A DNA stretch of 64,000 nucleotides from Aliidiomarina minuta (lineage in GTDB: Bacteria > Pseudomonadota > Gammaproteobacteria > Enterobacterales > Alteromonadaceae): the NCBI RefSeq assembly GCF_003987145.1, contig NZ_PIPL01000003.1:253691-317690 (forward strand), in the 5' to 3' direction. A program made the translations under genes and the position numbers. Below the pieces are notes generated by a model. It was not told the origin of the DNA. It did not search any database and worked only from the letters and a program-made list of their open reading frames with translations. Shown piece after piece: positions 44,176 through 52,950 of this stretch. Every line of letters starts with the position of its first letter. Positions within the stretch are counted from its first letter, which is position 1.

Positions 44176-45468
44176 TCAGGAGTTTTGTTCCCGGGTGATG
44201 GCCCGGTGTCCAATGTCCCGTCGATAATAAAGATTGGGCCAGGTTATTTTATCAACCAGGGCATAGGCCGCATGTTGGGCACTGGTCACATCATCACCCA
44301 AAGCGGTGCAGCATAAGACACGGCCACCATTGGTCTTAACCAGGTTGCTGTCTAACTGAGTACCCGCATGGAAAACCTTTGCCTGCAGACTATTTTCGAC
44401 CTCATCTAATCCTTCGATAGGGTCTCCTTTTTGATAAGACTCGGGATAACCGCCTGCTGCCAGAACCACGCCAACCGCGGCTCGTGAATCAAATTCAATA
44501 GGTGTCTGGCCTAAGCGGCCAGATAGTGCGTCCAGACATAGCTCAACCAGATCGGATTGCAAACGCATCATAATAGGCTGAGTTTCAGGGTCGCCAAAAC
44601 GGCAATTGTATTCGAGCACCTTGGCGCTCCCATCCTCGGCAATCATCAGCCCGGCGTAGAGGAAACCCACATAGGTATTACCTTCTGTGCGCATGCCTTC
44701 AACCGTTGGGCGCATAATATGTTGCATTACCCAGTCATTGATTTCGGGAGTCAGAACCGGAGCCGGTGAGTAGGCGCCCATACCGCCTGTATTGGGTCCG
44801 ATGTCTCCGTCGTCACGGGCTTTGTGGTCCTGGCTGGAAGCAAAAGGCAATATAGTGTCGCCATCGACCATGGCAATAAAGCTGGCTTCTTCGCCGAATA
44901 AAAACTCTTCAATTACGACCTGAGCGCCAGCACTGCCAAACTTATTACCCGCCAGCATATCGTCAATAGCTTCATCGGCCTGCTCCAGCGTTTCAGCGAT
45001 AATGACGCCTTTTCCCGCAGCTAGTCCATCTGCTTTAATAACTATGGGCATAGTGTGCTGGCGCACATATTCTTTAGCAGGAGGGATATCCGTAAAAGTT
45101 TCATAGGCTGCTGTTGGAATGTGATGACGCTGTAAAAAATCTTTACAGAATTTCTTCGAACCCTCCAGTTGAGCCGCTCCCTGACTAGGTCCAAAAATGG
45201 CCAGACCCTGCGCCTGGAAAGTATTGACGATGCCCTCTACTAAAGGTGCTTCGGGGCCGACAATAGTTAAATCAATATCCTTTGCCTGGGCAAAGGAAAG
45301 CAGATTAGGAATATCGTCAGCGTTGACGGCAATGTTTTCTATCATGGGCTCTAAGGCGGTTCCAGCATTACCTGGTGCAACATAAACCTGGCTTACGCGC
45401 GAGGATTGAGTCACTTTCCAGGCTAATGCATGTTCGCGGCCACCGCCGCCAATGATCAATACTTTCAT
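44176..45468 (-). CDS. purD: Phosphoribosylamine-glycine ligase
   Basis: GAR synthetase, step two of purine synthesis. 430 residues with ATP-grasp fold: VLIIGGGGREHALAWK at the N-terminus, GPSQGAAQLEGSK, VIKADGLAAGKGV, and MGAYSPAPVLT. It follows purH on the same strand with a methyltransferase gene between, so the purHD pair common in enterics is split here by one gene. Confidence 0.95.
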   Translation of the reverse strand: MKVLIIGGGGREHALAWKVTQSSRVSQVYVAPGNAGTALEPMIENIAVNADDIPNLLSFAQAKDIDLTIVGPEAPLVEGIVNTFQAQGLAIFGPSQGAAQLEGSKKFCKDFLQRHHIPTAAYETFTDIPPAKEYVRQHTMPIVIKADGLAAGKGVIIAETLEQADEAIDDMLAGNKFGSAGAQVVIEEFLFGEEASFIAMVDGDTILPFASSQDHKARDDGDIGPNTGGMGAYSPAPVLTPEINDWVMQHIMRPTVEGMRTEGNTYVGFLYAGLMIAEDGSAKVLEYNCRFGDPETQPIMMRLQSDLVELCLDALSGRLGQTPIEFDSRAAVGVVLAAGGYPESYQKGDPIEGLDEVENSLQAKVFHAGTQLDSNLVKTNGGRVLCCTALGDDVTSAQHAAYALVDKITWPNLYYRRDIGHRAITREQNS

Positions 45469-45478
45469 TTAGTTCTCT

Positions 45479-46414
45479 CTACTCTTCAGGTTTTCGGAAT
45501 TTCAGGGTAAACCGGTCGCTTTCGCCAATGTCCAGATAACGCTGGGCATCTTCATCGCCCCGGCGCATGGTTGGTGGCAGAGTCCACACACCATCAGCGT
45601 AATCCGCGGTGTCAGCAGGGTTGGCATTTATTTCACTACTGGCAACCAGTTCGAAACCAGCCTCTTCAGCGTATTTCACGGCCCAGCTTTGTTTCATGTA
45701 ACCACTAGTACTTACTTCATCGTCATCCCGGTCTTCAGGCAAACGATGATCTACTACACCTAAAATGCCACCTGGACGAAGTGCTGCATAAAAAGCATCA
45801 AAGGCATTTTCCATGCCTTCTTCACCATCGCGCATGTACCAGTTATGTAAGTTACGAAATGTCAGAACCCGGTCTGCTGAACCTTCCGGTGCTATTTCAT
45901 GTTCACTGCCTGGCATGAAAGAGGTTACCTGCACATTTTCGTATATGGCACTGCTTTGCAGAAATTGGGCATAACGGCCTCGAGCCTCACTAAAATAAGC
46001 TGATTCAGTGTCTTCCGGGAAATGGGCGGCATAGTAAGTTCCTGTAGCATATAGATACGGGGCCAGTATTTCGGTATACCAGCCAGCCCCTGGCCATATT
46101 TCGACAACCGTCATATGCGGCTGAACGTCAAAGAACTCGAGCGTTTCTGCAGGATTACGAAATTCATCACGAGCACGATTGTCAGGGTCCCGTGACGCCG
46201 CATCCACAGCCTGTTGCAAGGTCGGAGGCTCATCGACATTGATAAAAGGTTCGTGTCCTTCGTCTAGCAGAAGCTCGTGATCAGGGTCAGTCAGTATTTC
46301 TTCTTCTGCTTCCTGCTGCTCCAGAGCTTCCTCTGCCGCTGTTTGCGGCAGAGCATAGGCAGCGCCTGCCATTAGGCTGGCTGCCAGGGCTGAAGTGATA
46401 AGCCATGTATTCAT
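45479..46414 (-). CDS. Exported SAM-dependent methyltransferase-like protein
   Basis: 311 residues. A signal peptide (about 1-22, ending AYA-LPQ) is followed by an acidic linker and a Class I methyltransferase fold: VEIWPGAGWYTEILAPYL, then VLTFRNLHNWY and LRPGGILGVVDH. This resembles the COG4798 predicted methyltransferases, which often carry signal peptides. The signal peptide is odd, since the periplasm lacks SAM, so activity or location is uncertain. Start ATG 46414 preferred over 46423 because of ribosome-site spacing. Lies between purH and purD. Confidence 0.8.
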   Translation of the reverse strand: MNTWLITSALAASLMAGAAYALPQTAAEEALEQQEAEEEILTDPDHELLLDEGHEPFINVDEPPTLQQAVDAASRDPDNRARDEFRNPAETLEFFDVQPHMTVVEIWPGAGWYTEILAPYLYATGTYYAAHFPEDTESAYFSEARGRYAQFLQSSAIYENVQVTSFMPGSEHEIAPEGSADRVLTFRNLHNWYMRDGEEGMENAFDAFYAALRPGGILGVVDHRLPEDRDDDEVSTSGYMKQSWAVKYAEEAGFELVASSEINANPADTADYADGVWTLPPTMRRGDEDAQRYLDIGESDRFTLKFRKPEE

Positions 46415-46467
46415 CGTTAACATCCTCTTTTCGCTGCTAAAAGCATAAGCGTAGCAGTAAATTGATA

Positions 46468-48039
46468 TTAATGACGGAAGTGGCGTATCGCGGTGAAGAC
46501 CATCGCCATATCGTGCTCGTCTGCGGCGGCGATGATTTCTTCATCACGAATGGAGCCACCAGGCTGAATTATAGCGCTGATTCCGGCTTCCGCAGCGGCA
46601 TCAATGCCATCACGGAAAGGGAAAAAGGCATCTGATGCCATAACTGAGCCGGCAACCTCAAGGTTTTCGTCAGCAGCTTTAATTCCTGCAATTTTAGCAC
46701 TGTAGACGCGGCTCATCTGGCCAGCGCCTACACCTACGGTCATGCCGTCTCTGGCATATACAATGGCGTTAGATTTAACAAATTTGGCTACTTTCCAGCA
46801 AAATAGCAGGTCTTCCAGTTGTTTGGCCGTAGGCTGTTTTTTACTGACCACCTTGAGTTCAGATTCGGTGACAACGGCGCTATCACTATCCTGTACCAGA
46901 ATACCACCTTGTACGCGTTTGTAATCCATTTGCGGTGTGGTTTGTTGCCAGTCGCCAGTTGTCAGTAAACGCACATTCTTCTTACTGCCTACTATGGTTT
47001 GTGCCTTACGGCTAGCACCCGGGGCGATAATAACTTCTACGAACTGGCGGGTGATGATGGCGTTGGCAGTGGCTTCATCCAATTCTCGGTTGAATGCGAT
47101 GATGCCGCCAAAGGCTGAAGTCGGGTCGGTACTAAAAGCGCGCTCGTAAGCCTGCATAATAGTTTCACCAACGGCCACACCGCAAGGGTTGGCATGTTTT
47201 ACAATGACGCAGGCTGGCTGAGAGAATGATTTTACGCACTCAAGTGCCGCGTCGGTGTCGGCAATATTGTTGAACGAAAGCGCTTTGCCCTGTAACTGGG
47301 TCGAGGTAGCAACAGAAGCAGCGGTCACTCCTTTCTCGGTATAAAAGGCAGCCTCTTGATGACTGTTTTCACCGTAACGCAGGTCTTCTTTTTTCTCAAA
47401 TTGGAGATTCAGAGTGCGTGAGAAACGCTGAGGTTCAGCGCCAGACACTCGTTGTCCTAAATAATTAGCGATCATGCCATCGTATTCGGCAGTGTGCTCG
47501 AAAGCGGCTACCGCCAGATCAAAGCGGGTTTGTTGCGTCAGGCTGCCGTTATTGGCGGTCATTTCTTCTATCACCCGGGGGTAGTCATTAGCATTAACCA
47601 CGATGCCCACGTCGTTATGGTTTTTAGCCGCCGCGCGAACCATAGTGGGGCCGCCGATATCTATGTTTTCAATAGCGTCAGGTAAGGTACAGCCCTGTTT
47701 TTCTACCGTCGCTTTAAAGGGATAAAGGTTTACTACGACAAGATCAATGGGTTTAATATTATGTTCCTGCATAACCGCAGAGTCGGTATCGCGACGGCCG
47801 AGAATGCCACCGTGAACTTTAGGGTGCAGTGTCTTCACCCGGCCATCCATGATTTCCGGGTGACCTGTATGTTCAGATACTTCAGTTACCTGGAGACCAT
47901 TCTCTTGCAACAGTCGTGCTGTGCCTCCGGTGGAAAGCAGCTCCACATTCTGCGCTGCCAGCGCTTTGGCAAACTCAAGAATACCGGTTTTATCTGAAAC
48001 ACTTAATAAGGCACGACGGATTGGGCGACTCTGGCTCAT
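46468..48039 (-). CDS. purH: Bifunctional AICAR transformylase/IMP cyclohydrolase
   Basis: The last two steps of IMP synthesis. 523 residues: N-terminal IMP cyclohydrolase domain (about 1-195; SVSDKTGILEFAKAL, LSTGGTARLL) and C-terminal transformylase domain (KHANPCGVAVG, DAFFPFRDGID). Start ATG 48039. No PurR box was evident in the short upstream region. Confidence 0.96.
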   Translation of the reverse strand: MSQSRPIRRALLSVSDKTGILEFAKALAAQNVELLSTGGTARLLQENGLQVTEVSEHTGHPEIMDGRVKTLHPKVHGGILGRRDTDSAVMQEHNIKPIDLVVVNLYPFKATVEKQGCTLPDAIENIDIGGPTMVRAAAKNHNDVGIVVNANDYPRVIEEMTANNGSLTQQTRFDLAVAAFEHTAEYDGMIANYLGQRVSGAEPQRFSRTLNLQFEKKEDLRYGENSHQEAAFYTEKGVTAASVATSTQLQGKALSFNNIADTDAALECVKSFSQPACVIVKHANPCGVAVGETIMQAYERAFSTDPTSAFGGIIAFNRELDEATANAIITRQFVEVIIAPGASRKAQTIVGSKKNVRLLTTGDWQQTTPQMDYKRVQGGILVQDSDSAVVTESELKVVSKKQPTAKQLEDLLFCWKVAKFVKSNAIVYARDGMTVGVGAGQMSRVYSAKIAGIKAADENLEVAGSVMASDAFFPFRDGIDAAAEAGISAIIQPGGSIRDEEIIAAADEHDMAMVFTAIRHFRH

Positions 48040-48132
48040 GGCAAAAACTCTCGTATTAAATTTGAGGACATTAATGTTCGTCTGGAAGGGGGGAAATTAT
48101 ACGCTAACTGTAGCCTGAATAGAATGGCAGGT

Positions 48133-48160
48133 AAAAAAAAGCCCCGCTGAATGGCGGGGC
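48133..48160 (-). terminator. Rho-independent terminator after fis
   Basis: GCCCCGC and GCGGGGC form a stem with an eight-A run that reads as T on the minus strand, just 13 bases after the fis stop. Confidence 0.87.
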
Positions 48161-48172
48161 CTGGGTGGCATA

Positions 48173-48469
48173 TTAGTTCATACCGTATTTTTTTAACTTT
48201 TTGCGTAAAGTACCGCGATTGATACCCAACATGGTGGCAGCGCGAGTCTGGTTGCCACGGGTGAAGGTCATAACTTCTTCCAATAAAGGCGCTTCCACTT
48301 CAGACAATACCAGTTCGTAAAGCTCTTGCGGATCTTCACCTTCTAACTGAGTCAGAAAGTTGTTTAGTGCCTGCTTTACGGAGTTACGCAAGGGTTTAGG
48401 GTTAGCGTTTGGGCCCGGAGTCATCAGGGGCGTGTTTACTGCATCACGATTTACGTTCTGATCAAACAT
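48173..48469 (-). CDS. fis: DNA-binding protein Fis
   Basis: Nucleoid protein of 98 residues, which bends DNA and activates rRNA promoters in growing cells. The C-terminal helix-turn-helix QTRAATMLGINRGTLRKKLK is intact. The start ATG overlaps the dusB stop by 8 bases, so it is translated from the dusB-fis operon as in E. coli. Fis sites in the stable-RNA promoters at the right edge of this window would be a natural target. Confidence 0.96.
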   Translation of the reverse strand: MFDQNVNRDAVNTPLMTPGPNANPKPLRNSVKQALNNFLTQLEGEDPQELYELVLSEVEAPLLEEVMTFTRGNQTRAATMLGINRGTLRKKLKKYGMN

Positions 48470-49451
48470 AGTAGCGCTCTTTTCTCTCTTGTAAGTTTAC
48501 AAAATATTGGTCCAAAGCATCGGTTTGGGCCGAGGCACTTTCCAGCGAATTAAAGAAAGCTCTGAAACTCAAAGGATCTTCAATGGCCTGTAAATACCAA
48601 CCAATGTGTTTTCGGGCTATACGCAAACCCTTAAAGTCACCGTAAAAATTATGCAGTTGCTGCAAGTGCTGGCGCATGACTTCTGCGACCTCGCTCATCG
48701 GCGGAGCTTCCATTTGCTGGCCAGTTTCTAAAAAATGTACAATTTCCCGAAACAGCCATGGATTTCCTTGCGCACCGCGGCCAATCATAATGGCACTGGC
48801 CCCGGTGTACTCCAGAACGTCACGTGCCTGCTGAGGCGTTCTGATATCGCCGTTAGCCACAACCGGAATAGACACGGCCCGGACAATAGACCGGATCGTT
48901 TCGTACTCGGCCTGACCTTTGTACATGCATGTTCTGGTTCTGCCATGTACGGCCAGCGACTGTATGCCTGCCTGCTCCGCTATCTGTGCTATTTCAACAC
49001 CGTTACGTTGTTCAGGGGACCAACCGGTCCGGATCTTTAACGTAACGGGTACTGAAACGGCTGCAACTACTGCATGTAAAATTTCAGTAACCAGCTGTGG
49101 ATCCCGTAAAAGCGCGGATCCAGCTAGCTTTTTATTCACCTTCTTCGCTGGACAGCCCATATTAATGTCGATGATTTGGGCGCCTTGCATTACATTGTGT
49201 ATAGCCGCGTCTGCCATCAGTTGTGGATCGGAGCCTGCAATCTGGACAGCCCTGATGCCAATATCCTGCTGATGTAGCATGCGATGTTGTGACTTTGCAG
49301 TGTCCCAGACTCTGGGATTGCTCGACAACATTTCCGATACGGCCATGCCAGCGCCAAGACGCACACAGAGGTTGCGAAAAGGAGCATCAGTCACACCAGC
49401 CATCGGCGCTAAAATCACATTGTTGCTTAAGGTATATGGTCCAATCCGCAT
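48462..49451 (-). CDS. dusB: tRNA-dihydrouridine synthase B
   Basis: FMN-dependent enzyme making dihydrouridine in tRNA. 329 residues: LAPMAGVTDAPFRNLC, DINMGCPAKKV with the catalytic Cys, and VNGDI-like VANGDIRTPQQ. It precedes fis in one operon. Confidence 0.95.
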   Translation of the reverse strand: MRIGPYTLSNNVILAPMAGVTDAPFRNLCVRLGAGMAVSEMLSSNPRVWDTAKSQHRMLHQQDIGIRAVQIAGSDPQLMADAAIHNVMQGAQIIDINMGCPAKKVNKKLAGSALLRDPQLVTEILHAVVAAVSVPVTLKIRTGWSPEQRNGVEIAQIAEQAGIQSLAVHGRTRTCMYKGQAEYETIRSIVRAVSIPVVANGDIRTPQQARDVLEYTGASAIMIGRGAQGNPWLFREIVHFLETGQQMEAPPMSEVAEVMRQHLQQLHNFYGDFKGLRIARKHIGWYLQAIEDPLSFRAFFNSLESASAQTDALDQYFVNLQERKERYYV

Positions 49452-49511
49452 CGGTCAAAAACTGTGCAGCGAAAGGGGAGAGAATTTTATGGAATTTGGG
49501 GGATAAAGAAA

Positions 49512-49553
49512 AGGCGATAAAGTGAACAAAATTATCTTTTTTTTTCACTTTTC
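49512..49553 (-). terminator. Hairpin downstream of prmA
   Basis: GGCGATAAAGTGAA (49513-49526) and TTCACTTTTCGCC pair with one bulge across a loop of about 17 bases. On the minus strand TTTTCTTT follows, which suits termination of the aroQ-accB-accC-prmA transcript. The loop holds a nine-T run, so it may also be a Fis/nucleoid site upstream of dusB. Confidence 0.55.
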
Positions 49554-49624
49554 GCCCTTGACTTTAATTCTCTACAGCCCTTGTCGGGCAAAGGCTATGT
49601 TAACAAGCTGTAAGTGCTGTCGCT

Positions 49625-50503
49625 TTATTGTCGTTGACCATGCAGCAGAACCCACTCTTCGCTTTGCCGTTGCGGAGCAAAGTTTATGGTAGGTTGGTAA
49701 GCTTGTATCACTTGTTCAGCCTGACGTTCCAGAATGCCTGACATGGCAATCAATGCAGAGTCACCGACGTAAGCAAGAATAACGTCAGAGAGTTCCTGTA
49801 AAGGGCCCGCCAGTACATTTGCGACCACTAAGTCAGCGGCCAATGAAGGTTGTTCGGTAGGTAAATACACTTCAAAACGATCGGCAACACCATTACGTTC
49901 GGCGTTGTCCCGGGTCGCGATCAAGGCCTGGCGATCAATATCAATACCGACGCAACGTGCTGCACCGAGTTTTAGCGCTGCAATGCCTAAAATGCCTGAA
50001 CCACAACCAAAATCAACGATGGTTTTTCCGCTTAAGTCTTGTTCCGCCAGCCACTGCAGACATAAAGCCGTTGTTGGGTGAGTACCGGTACCAAAGGCCA
50101 TTCCCGGATCAAGCAGTATGTTCGCTGCATTGGGGTCTGGTGCTTCATGCCAGGACGGAACTACCCACAAATTGTCGGCAAACTGGATAGGTTTGAAGTT
50201 ATCCATCCATTCCCGTTCCCAGTCTTTATCTTCTAATGGGTCGGTTTTGTAGTTGAAGTCGGCACCTAAGTAGCGGACCTGGCGTAGCCGTTTGATAAGG
50301 GCTGGCATATTATGCGCAGCATCAAAGAGCCCGGTAACCAGGGTATGTTCCCAGAGTTGTACTTCGCCAGGGCCAGGTTCAAAGATAGGTGCATCTTTTC
50401 CATCCCGGTAGGTAACCGCCTGCGCACCATTAGCCATAAGCACATCGCCCAACTGGCGGGCGTGTGCTTCATTGCTGGACAGCGTTAATTGAATCCAGGC
50501 CAT
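49625..50503 (-). CDS. prmA: Ribosomal protein L11 methyltransferase
   Basis: Trimethylates L11 lysines and its N-terminus. 292 residues with a substrate-binding N-terminal domain and a methyltransferase domain (TIVDFGCGSGILGIAALKLG; LVVANVLAGPLQEL). It starts 3 bases after accC. Confidence 0.95.
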   Translation of the reverse strand: MAWIQLTLSSNEAHARQLGDVLMANGAQAVTYRDGKDAPIFEPGPGEVQLWEHTLVTGLFDAAHNMPALIKRLRQVRYLGADFNYKTDPLEDKDWEREWMDNFKPIQFADNLWVVPSWHEAPDPNAANILLDPGMAFGTGTHPTTALCLQWLAEQDLSGKTIVDFGCGSGILGIAALKLGAARCVGIDIDRQALIATRDNAERNGVADRFEVYLPTEQPSLAADLVVANVLAGPLQELSDVILAYVGDSALIAMSGILERQAEQVIQAYQPTINFAPQRQSEEWVLLHGQRQ

Positions 50504-50506
50504 GTT

Positions 50507-51850
50507 TTAGGAAAGACCCAGTTTCTTCTCCAGATAATGGATATTAGTACCACCATGCTGGAAGTTTTCATCGGCCATGATCTTCTTTTGCAGTGGCGTA
50601 TTGGTTTTAATGCCTTCAATGATCAGTTCACTGAGGGCGTTGCGCATGCGGGCAATGGCAACGTCACGATTGTCACCATAGGTGATAAGTTTACCTATCA
50701 TGGAGTCGTAGTTGGGTGGTACCCGGTAGTCTGCATAAATATGGGAGTCCCAACGCACACCCATGCCACCTGGTGGGTGGAAACGGGTAATAGTGCCAGG
50801 CGAAGGCACAAAGCGCTCCGGATCTTCAGCGTTGATACGACATTCAATGGCATGACCGCGAACGACAACATCTTCCTGGCTAAAGGAGAGTGGCCGGCCG
50901 GCAGCAATACGCAATTGTTCTTTAACCAGATCGATGCCCGTTACCATTTCAGTAACAGGGTGCTCTACCTGAATACGCGTGTTCATTTCAATGAAATAGA
51001 ACTCACCGTTTTCATACAGAAACTCAAAGGTACCAGCGCCGCGATAACCCAGTTCAACACAGGCGCGCGCACAACGCTCGCCAATGCTCTTACGCATTTC
51101 AGGGGTAATACCTGGTGCGGGTGCTTCTTCCACCACTTTTTGGTGCCGACGCTGCATTGAGCAGTCTCGCTCTCCCAAATGTACAGCGTTGCCCTGACCA
51201 TCCGCCAACACCTGAATTTCGATATGGCGTGGATTCTCGAGAAACTTTTCCATGTAGACAACGGGGTTGCCAAATGCAGCCCGGGCTTCATTTTGCGTAG
51301 CAACGATAGAGCTCAGTAAGTCTTTTTCTTCGCGCACCATGCGCATACCACGACCACCACCACCGCCAGCAGCTTTGACAATGATTGGGTAGCCAATGCG
51401 TTTGGCTATTTTCAGGTTCTTCTCGTCGTTGTCGTCGAGAGGGCCCCCGGAGCCTGGTACGCAAGGTACACCGGCTTTTTTCATGGCTTCGATGGCAGAC
51501 ACTTTATCGCCCATCATGCGGATCAGCTCCGGCGTTGGACCGACAAAAATAAAGCCTGAGTTTTCGACCTGCTCGGCAAAGTCAGCATTTTCGGCTAAGA
51601 AACCATAACCGGGATGAATAGCGGCAGCATCGGTAACTTCAGCAGCGCTGATGATGCGAGGAATATTAAGGTAACTGTCAGTCGCTGAAGGTGGGCCAAT
51701 GCAAATGGACTCATCTGCCAGCAGCACATGTTTCAGGTTTTTATCAACCGTAGAATGGACGGCGACGGTTTTAATGCCCAGCTCTTTACACGCACGCAAT
51801 ATGCGCAGGGCAATCTCGCCTCGGTTGGCTATAACAACTTTATCTAACAT
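50507..51850 (-). CDS. accC: Biotin carboxylase subunit of acetyl-CoA carboxylase
   Basis: ATP-grasp enzyme that carboxylates biotin on AccB, the first step of fatty-acid synthesis. 447 residues: VVIANRGEIALRILRA, the glycine-rich ATP loop KAAGGGGGRGMR, and the EMNTRIQVEHPVTEM catalytic block. It lies 21 bases after accB. Confidence 0.97.
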   Translation of the reverse strand: MLDKVVIANRGEIALRILRACKELGIKTVAVHSTVDKNLKHVLLADESICIGPPSATDSYLNIPRIISAAEVTDAAAIHPGYGFLAENADFAEQVENSGFIFVGPTPELIRMMGDKVSAIEAMKKAGVPCVPGSGGPLDDNDEKNLKIAKRIGYPIIVKAAGGGGGRGMRMVREEKDLLSSIVATQNEARAAFGNPVVYMEKFLENPRHIEIQVLADGQGNAVHLGERDCSMQRRHQKVVEEAPAPGITPEMRKSIGERCARACVELGYRGAGTFEFLYENGEFYFIEMNTRIQVEHPVTEMVTGIDLVKEQLRIAAGRPLSFSQEDVVVRGHAIECRINAEDPERFVPSPGTITRFHPPGGMGVRWDSHIYADYRVPPNYDSMIGKLITYGDNRDVAIARMRNALSELIIEGIKTNTPLQKKIMADENFQHGGTNIHYLEKKLGLS

Positions 51851-51871
51851 AAGAAGGCCTGCTTAAATCGA

Positions 51872-52333
51872 TTATTCAATTAGGAAAAGAGGCTGATCAA
51901 ATTCAACCGGCGCTTCATTATCAACCAGTATCTTTTTCACGACGCCGCTGGCATCTGCTTCTATCTGGTTCATCATTTTCATAGCTTCGACGATACACAG
52001 TGTGTCGCCAACATTAACCTGCTGACCGACCTGAACAAAAGCTTTAGAGCCCGGTGCTGGTGACTCATAAAAAGTACCCACCATAGGAGAACGAACGATA
52101 TGTCCGGTTTCCTCAGCTGCAGCAGGTGCACTTTCGTTGCTGGCAGATGTACTGGCAGGAGCTGCTGGTGCAGCTGGCGCTGGCGCCGCAGGTGGTGGGT
52201 AGTGATATGCCGGTGCGGGCGCAGGGCTGTGGCGGTTGATGCGCACAGACTCTTCACCTTCGGTGATTTCCAGCTCGGCAATACCGGACTCTTCAACTAG
52301 CTCTATCAGTTTTTTTATTTTGCGAATATCCAT
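51872..52333 (-). CDS. accB: Biotin carboxyl carrier protein of acetyl-CoA carboxylase
   Basis: 153 residues: N-terminal segment, an Ala/Pro-rich flexible linker (about 35-75) and a biotinyl domain with the modified Lys in EAMKMMNQIEAD. Cotranscribed with accC, which carboxylates it, and preceded by aroQ. Confidence 0.96.
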   Translation of the reverse strand: MDIRKIKKLIELVEESGIAELEITEGEESVRINRHSPAPAPAYHYPPPAAPAPAAPAAPASTSASNESAPAAAEETGHIVRSPMVGTFYESPAPGSKAFVQVGQQVNVGDTLCIVEAMKMMNQIEADASGVVKKILVDNEAPVEFDQPLFLIE

Positions 52334-52360
52334 AGCTCGTATCTTTACTCTGGTTAAAAT

Positions 52361-52813
52361 TTAACGGGAAGCCTGCAGCTGCTGAATAGCAGCTGCAAGC
52401 GCAAATTCGTATCCAGCAGCGCCCAGTCCGCAGATAACACCTTGTGCGCAATCTGACAGATAAGAATGCTGACGGAAAGCCTCGCGGGCATGTACGTTAG
52501 ACAAATGAACTTCAATGAAAGGCACTTTAACAGCCTGAAAAGCATCACGCAGCGCAATACTGGTGTGGGTTAAAGCTGCCGGGTTTATGACAATGAAGTC
52601 ATACTGGCCACGGGACTGTTGCACGGCATCAATAAGCGCATGCTCTGCGTTGCTTTGCAGGCAGGTTAAAGCGACCCCCGCTTCTTTTGCTTGCGCAGTA
52701 AGGCGTTGGTTAATGTCATCCAGAGTGTCTGTACCATATATCTCTGGTTCACGTTGCCCCAGCATGTTCAGGTTAGGGCCGTGTAGTACTAAAACTCGCT
52801 TTTCTTTAGCCAT
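52361..52813 (-). CDS. aroQ: 3-dehydroquinate dehydratase, type II
   Basis: Shikimate pathway enzyme, 150 residues. Family motifs are LHGPNLNMLGQREPEIYG with the catalytic Tyr, VINPAALTHTSIAL and EVHLSNVHAREAFR. It heads the aroQ-accB-accC order found in E. coli relatives. Confidence 0.95.
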   Translation of the reverse strand: MAKEKRVLVLHGPNLNMLGQREPEIYGTDTLDDINQRLTAQAKEAGVALTCLQSNAEHALIDAVQQSRGQYDFIVINPAALTHTSIALRDAFQAVKVPFIEVHLSNVHAREAFRQHSYLSDCAQGVICGLGAAGYEFALAAAIQQLQASR

Positions 52814-52950
52814 ATTGATGCTATCTGCCGCGAAACAGGTGAGAACCTAAAAACGTGCCCACCAATAGATTAATTATTGCCATTATAAGGCTTAAATTTA
52901 AAATGGCAGTAAAATACTGGTCTTATCACTGCATTTCGCTGCAAAATCTA

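Noticed and set aside
48040..48130. PurR operator before purH
   Set aside because: No ACGCAAACGTTTGCGT-like palindrome was seen.
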